Of a stretch of DNA of 23,627 bases, positions 7,828 to 15,040 are shown piece by piece (within the stretch, counting starts at the first letter, position 1; every line of letters begins with the position of its first letter). The translations under genes and the position numbers were made by a program. Under the pieces are notes generated by a model. It saw only the letters and a program-made list of their open reading frames with translations, was not told the DNA's origin and did not search any database. The stretch comes from JANWYT01 sp046719465 (GTDB lineage Bacteria; Chloroflexota; Anaerolineae; Aggregatilineales; Phototrophicaceae). The stretch spans positions 1 through 23,627 of the forward strand of contig JBDNCV010000056.1 in NCBI GenBank assembly GCA_046719465.1. The letters run 5' to 3'.

Positions 7828-8151
7828 ATGATTGAAATTGGCCACTTGGTGTTAATCATTGTGGCGCTGCTGACGTTTGCGACGGTGGTCGCCGTTGTGT
7901 ACTATGGGTCGAAGGAGAACCTTGCCGTCCATGTGGAGCACAGCCGCGCCCAGCAGGTGTGGGAGGAACGCGCCAAACGGGTGAACCAAGCGCGGCAAGC
8001 GCTGGTGGCCCTCCCAGAGGGGGCAGCCAACGGCGGCGGCGCAGGCAGCGCGGGCGGGCAGATCGTCAACCCGGACGAGGCCGAGGCGCGGCGGCAGGCG
8101 GCGCTGGCTCGCAAAGCGGCGCGCGCTGCGCGCTCCACCAGCGGGGAATGA
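7828..8151 (+). CDS. Small single-pass membrane protein, function unknown
   Basis: The product is 107 residues: one N-terminal hydrophobic segment (about residues 6-26, GHLVLIIVALLTFATVVAVVY), a charged helical part, a Gly/Ala linker (about 67-77) and a tail rich in Ala and Arg. I chose the second ATG (7828) because GGGAGG (7814-7819) is 8 bases upstream; the ATG at 7822 is only 2 bases from it. The protein is probably anchored with its basic tail in the cytoplasm. I do not recognise a family. It has its own promoter-like TATAAT and precedes a HEAT-repeat gene on the same strand by about 110 bases. Confidence 0.65.
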   Translation: MIEIGHLVLIIVALLTFATVVAVVYYGSKENLAVHVEHSRAQQVWEERAKRVNQARQALVALPEGAANGGGAGSAGGQIVNPDEAEARRQAALARKAARAARSTSGE

Positions 8152-8262
8152 GCGCCCCGCTCTTTTGAAAACTCTGACGTTGTTCTGATAGACCGCGCTG
8201 TAATGTGCTGCCTGTGCGCTGCGTCTGGTTGACACGTGAAGTGCTGTAGTGGAGTCATCATC

Positions 8263-8742
8263 ATGACGACTTGGACGATCGAAACTGCCTATCAAGCGCT
8301 GCGTGCCGCTGACCCGATGGAGCGTGCCGAAGCGATCAAATACCTCGGCGATATGGCCTATGCGCCGTCTGTGCCGCTGCTGGCCGAGCTGGTCGAGGAG
8401 AGCGACCCGGGCACGCGCTATCTGGCGGCGATTGCGCTGGGCAAGATCGGCGACGAGGCTGAAGCGGCGCTCCCCGCGCTGTTGATCGCCCTGCGTGCCG
8501 ACGATATGTACCTGCGGATGGCTGTCACCGGCGCGCTCATCGCCATTGGCCGCCCGGCGCTGCCCGGGCTGGTTCGCGCCCTGTTCGACAACAACGCTGC
8601 CGTGCGTCGTGCCAGCGCCAAAGCGCTCGGCAAGATTGGCGACGCGGAGACGATCAAACCGCTGACCGTCGCGCTCAAGGACGGTGATGCAGGCGTGCGC
8701 AAGTTCGCGCAAGAGGCGATCCTGCGCCTGCAAGCCAGCTAA
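8263..8742 (+). CDS. HEAT-repeat protein
   Basis: The product is 159 residues built from about four HEAT or PBS-lyase-type repeats of 31 residues, for example VPLLAELVEESDPGTRYLAA followed by IALGKIGDEAEAALPALLIA, and KALGKIGDAETIKPLTVALK. Such arrays form curved scaffolds for protein binding; the PBS-lyase name refers to phycobilisome enzymes and does not imply that activity here. The ATG at 8263 has GGAG (8251-8254) 8 bases upstream; a GTG at 8236 would put that box inside the gene. There is no signal peptide or other domain. Its neighbour, the small membrane protein, could be a partner, but nothing in the sequence shows it. Confidence 0.85.
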   Translation: MTTWTIETAYQALRAADPMERAEAIKYLGDMAYAPSVPLLAELVEESDPGTRYLAAIALGKIGDEAEAALPALLIALRADDMYLRMAVTGALIAIGRPALPGLVRALFDNNAAVRRASAKALGKIGDAETIKPLTVALKDGDAGVRKFAQEAILRLQAS

Positions 8743-8892
8743 TCCGGACGCTCACCCACGCTCGGGCGTGACGCCGCTGGTGTGGTTGGTTTACCTGCGC
8801 TGTTGGTGCGGCTGCCACACTCACCGAGCGCCACGCTCAGCGGCGGGGAAGTTCTACCACTCTCACGCTGCTCGCATCTGGGGTTTTGGCTG

Positions 8893-8917
8893 GGGGCGCA
8901 CAGCTCAGACGCCCCCG
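8893..8917 (-). terminator. Hairpin after livF, terminator candidate
   Basis: GGGGGCG (8893-8899) pairs perfectly with CGCCCCC (8911-8917) around an 11-base loop, 6 bases beyond the livF stop codon. No T-run follows on the minus strand, so it may act as an mRNA end stabiliser or a Rho-assisted stop instead of a classical intrinsic terminator. Confidence 0.45.
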
Positions 8918-8923
8918 CTCTAC

Positions 8924-9646
8924 CTACCCCAGATAGGCCTGTCGCACGCGCTCATCCACGGCCAGCTCGTGCGCGGGGCCGCTGAACTTGATCTCCCCCG
9001 CTTCCAACACGTAGCCGCGGTTGGCGGTTTGCAGCGCCAGCTGCGCGTTCTGCTCCACCAGCAAGATCGTCACGCCTTGATCGTTCAGCTCGCGGATAAT
9101 GTTGAAGATCTCGCGGACGATGATCGGCGCGAGGCCCAGCGACGGCTCATCGAGCAGCAGGAGCTTGGGGCGGCTCATCAGGGCGCGGGCGATGGCCAGC
9201 ATCTGCTGCTCGCCACCGCTGAGCGTGCCTGCGAGCTGCCTGCGGCGCTCAGCCAAGCGAGGGAAGCGCCTGAACTGCTGCTCAAGGTCGGCTTCAATGC
9301 CTGCGCGGTCGCTGCGGGTGTAGGCCCCCAGCGTCAGGTTGTCGTAGACGCTCAGGCGTGACAGCACGCGCCGCCCTTCCGGTGAATGTGCCATGCCGGC
9401 CTTCACCACCATGTCGGGGCGCATCGCTGCGAGGTTCTGCCCCTCGTAGGTCATCGTGCCGCTCTTGTGGCGGATGATGCGGCTGAGCGCCCGCAGCGTG
9501 GTAGATTTGCCCGCGCCGTTGGCCCCGATCAACGTCACGATCTCCCCCGGGTAGACCTCGAACGACACGTCGCGCAGCGCTTGGATCGCCCCGTAGTTGA
9601 CGGTGAGACGCTCCACCGCAAGGATTGGCCCATCATGCTTGCCCAT
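8924..9646 (-). CDS. livF: Branched-chain amino-acid ABC transporter, ATPase LivF
   Basis: The product is 240 residues, the family's usual length. Walker A GANGAGKST, the signature LSGGEQQMLAIARAL, Walker B LLLLDEPSLGLAP and the switch His-like region ILLVEQN are all present. The sequence LGLAPIIVREIF and the Gln in VEQN are typical of LivF as opposed to LivG. It hydrolyses ATP on the cytoplasmic face to drive import of leucine, isoleucine, valine or related amino acids or amides. It is the last gene of the importer operon. The ATG at 9646 is 2 bases after the livG stop, and its AGGAG box lies within the end of livG, so translation is likely coupled. A longer reading up to 9754 overlaps livG and was not used. 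Confidence 0.95.
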   Translation of the reverse strand: MGKHDGPILAVERLTVNYGAIQALRDVSFEVYPGEIVTLIGANGAGKSTTLRALSRIIRHKSGTMTYEGQNLAAMRPDMVVKAGMAHSPEGRRVLSRLSVYDNLTLGAYTRSDRAGIEADLEQQFRRFPRLAERRRQLAGTLSGGEQQMLAIARALMSRPKLLLLDEPSLGLAPIIVREIFNIIRELNDQGVTILLVEQNAQLALQTANRGYVLEAGEIKFSGPAHELAVDERVRQAYLG

Positions 9647-9648
9647 CG

Positions 9649-10413
9649 TCAGTCTCCTAAGTAGGCTTCGATCACGGCGGGGTCGTTCTGGACGGCGTAG
9701 GGCGAGCCTAGCGCAATCAACGTGCCGAAATTCAGCACGGCGATCCGACTGCACAGCCCCATCACCATTGGCACGTTGTGTTCGATCAGCACAATCGTCA
9801 GGTCAAACTCCTCACGAATACGGCGGATAAAATCGCTCAGCTCGGCTTTTTCATTGGGGTTCATGCCCGCGCCCGGCTCATCGAGCAGCAGCAGCTTGGG
9901 TTGAAGCGCCAGCGCGCGCGCAATCTCCAAGCGGCGCTGATCACCGTAGGCGAAGCTGCGCGCCTCTTGGTGGGCGCGGCTGGCAAGGTTGACCTTTTCC
10001 AGCAAACTCATGCTGTACTCGTAGACGTGGCGTTCTTCGCTGCGGGCGCGGCTCGTCTGCAGCACGCCGTCGAACACGTTGGCGCTGGTGTGCAGGTGCT
10101 GGGCGATCATAACGTTCTCCAGCGCGCTCAAATTGCCGAAGAGGCGGATGTTCTGAAAGGTGCGGGCCACCCCCAGCGCCGCGATCTGATGCGGCTTAAG
10201 GCGCGTCGTCTCGATGTCGCGGTAGAACTGCCGCCCGCTGGTGACCGGCGTTAACCCTGTCACGAGGTTGAACAGGGTCGTCTTGCCCGCGCCGTTGGGG
10301 CCGATCAAGCCGAAGATTTCCCCCTCTTGGACGCTGAACGAAACGTCGTTGACCGCCACCAAACCGCCGAACGTCCGCGTGAGGTTTTGCACGGAAAGCA
10401 TTGCTGTCGTCAT
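9649..10413 (-). CDS. livG: Branched-chain amino-acid ABC transporter, ATPase LivG
   Basis: The product is 254 residues. Walker A GPNGAGKTT, Walker B LLLLDEPGAGMNP and the LivG-type signature FAYGDQRRLEIARAL are intact; the AGMNPNEK motif and VARTFQNIRLF are LivG hallmarks. It pairs with LivF as the second nucleotide-binding subunit. The signature has Ala-Tyr-Gly in place of Ser-Gly-Gly, which is normal for this subfamily. Its ATG overlaps the livM stop (ATGA at 10410-10413), and an AGAGG box is 7 bases upstream. The longer reading to 10464 lies within livM and lacks its own box. Confidence 0.95.
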   Translation of the reverse strand: MTTAMLSVQNLTRTFGGLVAVNDVSFSVQEGEIFGLIGPNGAGKTTLFNLVTGLTPVTSGRQFYRDIETTRLKPHQIAALGVARTFQNIRLFGNLSALENVMIAQHLHTSANVFDGVLQTSRARSEERHVYEYSMSLLEKVNLASRAHQEARSFAYGDQRRLEIARALALQPKLLLLDEPGAGMNPNEKAELSDFIRRIREEFDLTIVLIEHNVPMVMGLCSRIAVLNFGTLIALGSPYAVQNDPAVIEAYLGD

Positions 10414-11375
10414 GCCTGCACCTCTTTTCGCCGCGCAGGGCTGGGTTGGTTGCCCATTGACCACCTACGCTGGAACACGCGCGGCGTGATCAGCCCCTGC
10501 GGGAAGAACAGCGTCCCGATGGCGATCAGCACGCCGAAGATGATCAAGCGGCCATCTTGTAAGAACTGCGCCACGGGCGGCGGCAGCCCGGGGAGGCCTG
10601 CCGCGGCGCGCAGCACCTCCGGCAGCGCCGTCAGCAGCAGCCCACCCGCAACCGGCCCTAAGAACGTCCGCGAGCCGCCGATGATGACATACGCCAGCAC
10701 CAAAATCGCCACATCAAACGTGCCCTGCCGTGTGTTCCACGTGTTGAGCAGGTGCGCGTTGACGACGCCCACCATCCCCGCCAACACTGCCCCCATAACA
10801 AACGCCAGCACCTTGTAGCGCGTGGGGTTGATGCCCATCGCTGCCGCGGCCAGCTCATCCTCGCGCAGCGCCGCAAACGCGCGCCCCACCCGCGAGCGCT
10901 CCAAGCGATACACGAAGAAGATCGCCAGCAGCAGCATCGGCAGCGTCAGCAGCATGTAATCGAACGAACGACCAAACGGCTGGGGGATGCCGAAGATGCC
11001 GATGGCCTGCCCCGTGATCTCAAGGTTCAGCGCCACCACGCGCACCACCTCGACAAAGGCAATGGTCGCCAGCGCCAAGTAGATCCCGCGCAGGCGCAGC
11101 GCAGGCACGCCAATGATGAGCGCCACCACAGCGCAGATCAGCGCCGCCACGGCCATCTCGACGAAGACCAACGGCAGCGGAAACACCTGCTGATTGGTGA
11201 AGCCGAATACACTCTTAGACATGACGGCGGCCACGAAGCCGCCCAACGCATAGAAGCCCGGTGAGGCCAACGAGAGCTGCCCAGCCATGAGCGGCAGGTA
11301 GAGCGAGAGCGCCAGCATGGCTTGCAGCGTCATCGTCACCATCAAGAAGCCATATGTCGTGATGAAGCCTTCCAT
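10410..11375 (-). CDS. livM: Branched-chain amino-acid ABC transporter, permease LivM
   Basis: The product is 321 residues with about eight to ten membrane helices. The LivM features are present: LSLASPGFYALGGFVAAV near the N-terminus, RLRGIYLALATIAFVEVVR, and the cytoplasmic coupling loop RVGRAFAALREDELAAAAMGIN, which contacts the ATPases. A final basic tail (RRWSMGNQPSPARRKEVQA) is cytoplasmic. With LivH it forms the membrane channel for branched-chain or related amino acids. The ATG at 11375 follows the livH stop by 10 bases; only a weak AGGCGG-like box precedes it, so translation may depend on coupling to livH. Confidence 0.95.
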   Translation of the reverse strand: MEGFITTYGFLMVTMTLQAMLALSLYLPLMAGQLSLASPGFYALGGFVAAVMSKSVFGFTNQQVFPLPLVFVEMAVAALICAVVALIIGVPALRLRGIYLALATIAFVEVVRVVALNLEITGQAIGIFGIPQPFGRSFDYMLLTLPMLLLAIFFVYRLERSRVGRAFAALREDELAAAAMGINPTRYKVLAFVMGAVLAGMVGVVNAHLLNTWNTRQGTFDVAILVLAYVIIGGSRTFLGPVAGGLLLTALPEVLRAAAGLPGLPPPVAQFLQDGRLIIFGVLIAIGTLFFPQGLITPRVFQRRWSMGNQPSPARRKEVQA

Positions 11376-11385
11376 ACGCGCCCGC

Positions 11386-12336
11386 CTACACTTTCTGCAC
11401 AACGGCTTTGCCGAGCAAGCCTTGCGGGCGTGCCAGCAGGATCAAGAATAGGATCATGAACGCCACTGCGTCCTTGAGCGACGAGGGCGCGAACGTCTCT
11501 GCGATGCCGATGACGAGGCCCCCCAGCACGGCCCCCGGGATGTTCCCCAAGCCTCCCAGCACGATCACCGCCAAGCCCTTCAACCCGAAGCTGATGCCCA
11601 AGTACGGGCCGGTGATGGTCACGCTCAGGCCGACGAGCGTCCCAGCGATGCCGCCGATCAACCCGCTGAGGAAGAACGTGAACAGGATGATGCGGTCGGT
11701 GTTGATCCCAAGCAGGCTGGCGGTTGTGCCATCCTCGGCCACCGCGCGCATCGCTTTGCCAATCTTGGTGGCATTGATGAGCAGCACCAGCAGCGCCAAG
11801 ATCACCAGCGACGTGACGATGATGACCACGCGCACCGTGGGGATGATGAGCGGCGCTTCAGGCGTGCCGAGGTTGAGCGACGGGGGAACCCCCAGCGGCC
11901 CCAGCACGCGCGCTGTGGGGTAGCTGTAGGCTTCCGCGCCGACCAAAAACTGGATCAAGTTCACCAGCGCGACGGCGATGCCGAGGCTGCTCACGAGTGT
12001 GAGCAAGGGGTCTGCGCCGCGCTGCCGCAGCGGTTTGAACGCGACGCGCTCCAACAAGACCGATACCAAACCCGCCAGCACCCCGCCCGCCAACAGTGCC
12101 AGCACGAACGGCAGCTCAATTGGCAGGCTTTGCCGCGCCAGCAGGCCGTTGAAGCCCCATGACAGCCCCATGAACGCATAGGTGAAATATGCGCCGAGGG
12201 TGAAAACGGCGCTGTGTGAGAAGTTGATGATGCCCAAGATGGAAAAGATGAGCGTGTAGCCCAACGCGAAGATGGCGTAAACCATCCCCAGCGACACGCC
12301 ATTGATCAACTGCTGAAGGACGAGCGTCGTATTCAT
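11386..12336 (-). CDS. livH: Branched-chain amino-acid ABC transporter, permease LivH
   Basis: The product is 316 residues with about eight helices. LivH landmarks are the N-terminal QQLINGVSLGMVYAIFALGY, the segment IINFSHSAVFTLGAY, the coupling loop KIGKAMRAVAEDGTTASLLG and the C-terminal GLKGLAVIVLGGLGNIPGA. It is the first permease gene after the binding-protein gene and is separated from it by 104 bases that contain a strong hairpin. The ATG at 12336 has an AGGTAGG-like box 7 bases upstream. The reading that begins at 12375 adds 13 residues not seen in the family and was rejected. Confidence 0.95.
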   Translation of the reverse strand: MNTTLVLQQLINGVSLGMVYAIFALGYTLIFSILGIINFSHSAVFTLGAYFTYAFMGLSWGFNGLLARQSLPIELPFVLALLAGGVLAGLVSVLLERVAFKPLRQRGADPLLTLVSSLGIAVALVNLIQFLVGAEAYSYPTARVLGPLGVPPSLNLGTPEAPLIIPTVRVVIIVTSLVILALLVLLINATKIGKAMRAVAEDGTTASLLGINTDRIILFTFFLSGLIGGIAGTLVGLSVTITGPYLGISFGLKGLAVIVLGGLGNIPGAVLGGLVIGIAETFAPSSLKDAVAFMILFLILLARPQGLLGKAVVQKV

Positions 12337-12381
12337 CCGTGTGCCTACCTTCTGCGTGCAGCCCTGCGACGCCAACAGTGA

Positions 12382-12410
12382 GACCCCTTCCGAACAATTC
12401 GAAAGGGGCC
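12382..12410 (-). promoter_or_regulatory. Intercistronic RNA hairpin between binding protein and livH
   Basis: On the minus strand 13 bases (complement of 12398-12410) pair with 13 bases (complement of 12382-12394) around a 3-base loop. Two pairs are G-U, at 12409/12383 and 12402/12390; on the plus strand these would be A-C mismatches. The structure is thus favoured only in the RNA of the operon's own direction. No T-run follows. Such stem-loops in ABC importer operons are known to stabilise the upstream mRNA and lower expression of the permease. Confidence 0.65.
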
Positions 12411-12440
12411 AAGTTTACATCAAGTGAAGCGTGTCATGCC

Positions 12441-13670
12441 TTAGGTGCCGGGGGTCGCTTCGGGTTCGGCTTCCTCGGTGGGTTCATCGCCAATCGGGAT
12501 GAAGACGAAGGAACCAGTCAAACCGTCATCGTTCATCTGAATCTGCGCGACGTAGAACTGCTCTTGGACGATTTCACCTTCTTCGGTGTAGGAAATCGGC
12601 CCCAGCGGCGTGTCAAACGTCATCGACCGCAGCTGCGCGTTGAGCGCAGCACGCAGCTCTTGCAGCGACATATTGTCCAGCCCCACCTCGTTGTCGAGGG
12701 CGATCAACGCTTCCACGAAGGACTGCACCGCGGCGAAGGCCTGCCCGCTGAACTGCGGCGGTTCCTTGCCTTGCGCTTCTTTGTAGATCTCGCGGAAGGT
12801 GTTGTTGATCTCGGTGTCGAGCGCGTAGCTGTAAGCTTGGGCGATGATGATGCCGTCGCACAGCGCTTGGCACACGGGGAAGATATTGGCGGTGTTGAGG
12901 CCGTTGCCGCCGACGATCAAGCCGGTGTAGCCGAACTCACGCAGCTGCTTGACGAGGTTGCCGCCGTCCGCCGCCAACCCGCTGACGATCACCAACTGCG
13001 GGTTGCTGGCCAGCGCGGTCGCAATCTGCGAGCTGAAGTCAGTGTCGGTCGTCTGGAAGGTTTGGACAGGTTCGATCAGATTCAAGCCCAGCGCGCGCAC
13101 CGTCTCTTGGAAGGTGCCGGTTTCGCTGGTGGCGAAGGCGTCGTTCTGCGCGTAGAACACCGCGACGTTTTGAATGTTGGGATCGATGTTGAGCGCAGCG
13201 CGCACCGCATTGGGGGCGACGACCGCGACGGGGGCGCTCACGCGGGCGATGAACTCACCGATCTGCGGGATGCCGCGGGCGGTGTTGGAGGGGGCGATGA
13301 CCGGCACGCCAGCTTCGTTGGCCAGCGGGTCAGCGGCGAAGGCCTGCTGCGAGAGCGTTGGGCCGACGATGCCGACCACACCGGCAGCGATCAACTGCTG
13401 GAAGGCGTTGATCGCGCCTGCTTCGTCGCCCGCGGTATCTTGGAACACCAGTTGGATCGGGCGACCGTTGATGCCGCCGCGCTCATTGAAGTAAGCCTCA
13501 GCGATCTGCGCGCCGATGACCTGCTCTTGGCCTAGCAGGGCGACATTCGAGGTCTGGGCGACGCCGATGCCGATCAGCACCGGTTCTTGGCTCTGCGCGC
13601 CGATGGACGACACGCCCAACGTCAGCGTCAACAGCCCGCTTAACAGGGCACTTACACGGTTGACTCTCAT
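12441..13670 (-). CDS. Branched-chain amino-acid ABC transporter, substrate-binding protein
   Basis: The product is 409 residues of the type-1 periplasmic binding protein fold (Peripla_BP_6). A signal peptide (residues 1-25, hydrophobic LLSGLLTLTLGVSSIGA) precedes PVLIGIGVAQTSNVALLGQE. The first lobe has the familiar GGINGRPIQLVFQD and the loop GIVGPTLSQQAFA; the region VPVIAPSNTA corresponds to the ligand site. A Cys pair in FPVCQALCDG may form a disulfide. The C-terminus is an acidic, Pro-containing tail. No lipobox Cys is present, although the other exported proteins here have one. The ATG has GAGAGG 8 bases upstream. It is the first gene of the importer operon. The ligand could be another amino acid, amide or urea. 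Confidence 0.92.
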   Translation of the reverse strand: MRVNRVSALLSGLLTLTLGVSSIGAQSQEPVLIGIGVAQTSNVALLGQEQVIGAQIAEAYFNERGGINGRPIQLVFQDTAGDEAGAINAFQQLIAAGVVGIVGPTLSQQAFAADPLANEAGVPVIAPSNTARGIPQIGEFIARVSAPVAVVAPNAVRAALNIDPNIQNVAVFYAQNDAFATSETGTFQETVRALGLNLIEPVQTFQTTDTDFSSQIATALASNPQLVIVSGLAADGGNLVKQLREFGYTGLIVGGNGLNTANIFPVCQALCDGIIIAQAYSYALDTEINNTFREIYKEAQGKEPPQFSGQAFAAVQSFVEALIALDNEVGLDNMSLQELRAALNAQLRSMTFDTPLGPISYTEEGEIVQEQFYVAQIQMNDDGLTGSFVFIPIGDEPTEEAEPEATPGT

Positions 13671-13736
13671 AAGACAAACCTCTCTCAGAAACTAAGCTTA
13701 AGTGAACAGGAAAGCACTGCAAAATTTACAACCTAA

Positions 13737-13745
13737 ATTATAACA
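13737..13745 (-). promoter_or_regulatory. Extended -10 promoter of the importer operon
   Basis: The minus strand reads TGTTATAAT, a perfect extended -10 (TGn plus TATAAT), in an AT-rich pocket. The -35 hexamer is weak, as expected for an extended -10. Transcription would start near 13730, leaving a leader of about 60 bases. TTGTG occurs twice just upstream in this strand and could be a binding site for a regulator. Confidence 0.6.
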
Positions 13746-13772
13746 ACGTTTTCACAACTTAACCACAAATTC

Positions 13773-14044
13773 GGGGGAGTGTCTAAGATCGCAGTGATGC
13801 GCCATCTCGTCTTGTTCGGTTGGCGTTACAAGGCCTCATCCCCCAACCCCCTTCTCCTACTGGAGAAGGGGGCCAAAGTCCCCTCTCCGCCCGGAGAGGG
13901 GATTTAGGGGTGAGGCCTCATCACCATCTGTCTAACATGCCGACGATGCGCGACCTATCCGCTCACCCTGTCTGGCCTGCGGCCAGACTCACCCTCGCCC
14001 CAGCCGCGCAGTGGCGCGCGGGAGAGGGGGCAGGGGGTGAGGGA
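13773..14044 (+). repeat. Composite array of repeat modules A, C, A' and D
   Basis: The 374-base gap between the lipoprotein gene and the importer operon holds the importer promoter and this array. It starts with GGGGGAGTGTCTAA, passes to AAGGCCTCATCCCCCAACC with paired CTTCTCC/GGAGAAG arms, then an internal GTCTAACATG..TCTGGCCTGCGG unit, and ends with CCTCGCCCCAGCCGCGCAG and GGGGGCAGGGGGTGAGGG. The order matches 2246-2486. The end abuts the stop codon of the lipoprotein gene. Confidence 0.85.
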
Positions 14045-15040
14045 CTAGCGGAGGCCGATCAAGAGCCACTGCTGACCGCCGGGCACGATGTGGATGATGC
14101 GGCCATCTGCCCCGCTTACGTAGACGTCTTGGACGCCCGGGCGCACCGGCGCGGTCTGAATCACCCCTGCGAAGCTCACTTCCTCCGCCAGCCCCAAGCC
14201 GAGGCGGTTGCGCACGGTGTCGTTGGTGCGCCAGAGGTAGCCCAGCTCGCGCAGGGGCTGGATGAAGGTGGGCGGGGCGTTGGGGTCACGGTCAGGGTGG
14301 ATGGCGGGGTTGTAGCGGTTCTCGAACGAGAGCCACGCGGGCTGCCGTCCATCGTTGAACAGCACATAGATCACGTTGCGGCTCTCGACGTAGAGCATGC
14401 GCCCGCGCTCCATCGTTTGGTCGACGATGCGCGTTTCCTCAGGGGCGGCGGCGGGGCAGGTGGCGGGCGGCGGGTTGAAGAACCACTCCACTGGGCACAG
14501 CAGCGGGATTTCGATGGTGGCCTCGCTGTAGGTCTCGTTGATGCCAATCGCCAGCAAGAAGCGCAGCACGCCGCGGTCGCTGGTGCGGGTTTGGATCGTC
14601 AGGCGCGAATCTGGCGCGACATTGTAAACTTGCGTGCGGCGGCCCTCGGCGTCGAGCTGGTAGATGACCGCGCTGTCGACGCCGCGCGCTGACCAGAACA
14701 AGGTGACGGGCTGGCCGGGCTGGACGCTGAGCGGGTCAGAGGTGAAGAACTCGATGCGCGGCGCGTTGGGGTTCAGCGGGCGCGGCGTGGGCGTGTTGAA
14801 CTGGTCAGGCGCGGGCGTGCGCGACGGGCCGAGCAGGGGCGTCGGGCTGGGCTGGCCTGCGATGATGGGCTGAGTCGGGCGCGGCGTGGGGGTGATGTTC
14901 CCCGCGGGGGTGTGCGTCGGGGTGGGGGTGCGCGTGACGGTGGCGGTGGGCTGCTCGGTTGGGATGATGGGTTGGTTCACCGCGCGACAGGCAGCCAGCG
15001 CCCACGCCAGCAGGCAGACCAGCAGCAGCCGTTGGATCAT
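14045..15040 (-). CDS. Lipoprotein with Pro/Thr linker and Chloroflexi-type C-terminal domain
   Basis: The product is 331 residues. A type II signal peptide ends in the lipobox LAAC with Cys18. Residues about 25-92 are a Pro/Thr-rich linker, as in extracellular proteins tethered through a cell wall. Residues about 95-175 look like an Ig-like domain (SVQPGQPVTLFWSARGVDSAVIY). The C-terminal part contains ERGRMLYVESRNVIYVLF, then PPTFIQPLRELGYLWR and VRNRLGLGLAEEVSF, a Trp/Arg/Gly pattern I recall from many exported Chloroflexi proteins without assigned function. The start ATG overlaps the stop of the upstream IGPS-like gene (ATGA, 15037-15040). Its stop is adjacent to a repeat array that may end the transcript. 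Confidence 0.8.
   Translation of the reverse strand: MIQRLLLVCLLAWALAACRAVNQPIIPTEQPTATVTRTPTPTHTPAGNITPTPRPTQPIIAGQPSPTPLLGPSRTPAPDQFNTPTPRPLNPNAPRIEFFTSDPLSVQPGQPVTLFWSARGVDSAVIYQLDAEGRRTQVYNVAPDSRLTIQTRTSDRGVLRFLLAIGINETYSEATIEIPLLCPVEWFFNPPPATCPAAAPEETRIVDQTMERGRMLYVESRNVIYVLFNDGRQPAWLSFENRYNPAIHPDRDPNAPPTFIQPLRELGYLWRTNDTVRNRLGLGLAEEVSFAGVIQTAPVRPGVQDVYVSGADGRIIHIVPGGQQWLLIGLR

Noticed and set aside
12339..13535. Long plus-strand open reading frame of 398 codons opposite the binding-protein gene
   Set aside because: It is rich in His, Arg, Asp and Gln-type codons typical of an antisense shadow in GC-rich DNA; the minus strand encodes a recognisable binding protein over the entire stretch.
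13773..14044. Remnant of an insertion sequence with a transposase
   Set aside because: The repeat core looks like an IS end, but no frame in the gap encodes even a fragment of a transposase; it was kept as a repeat only.
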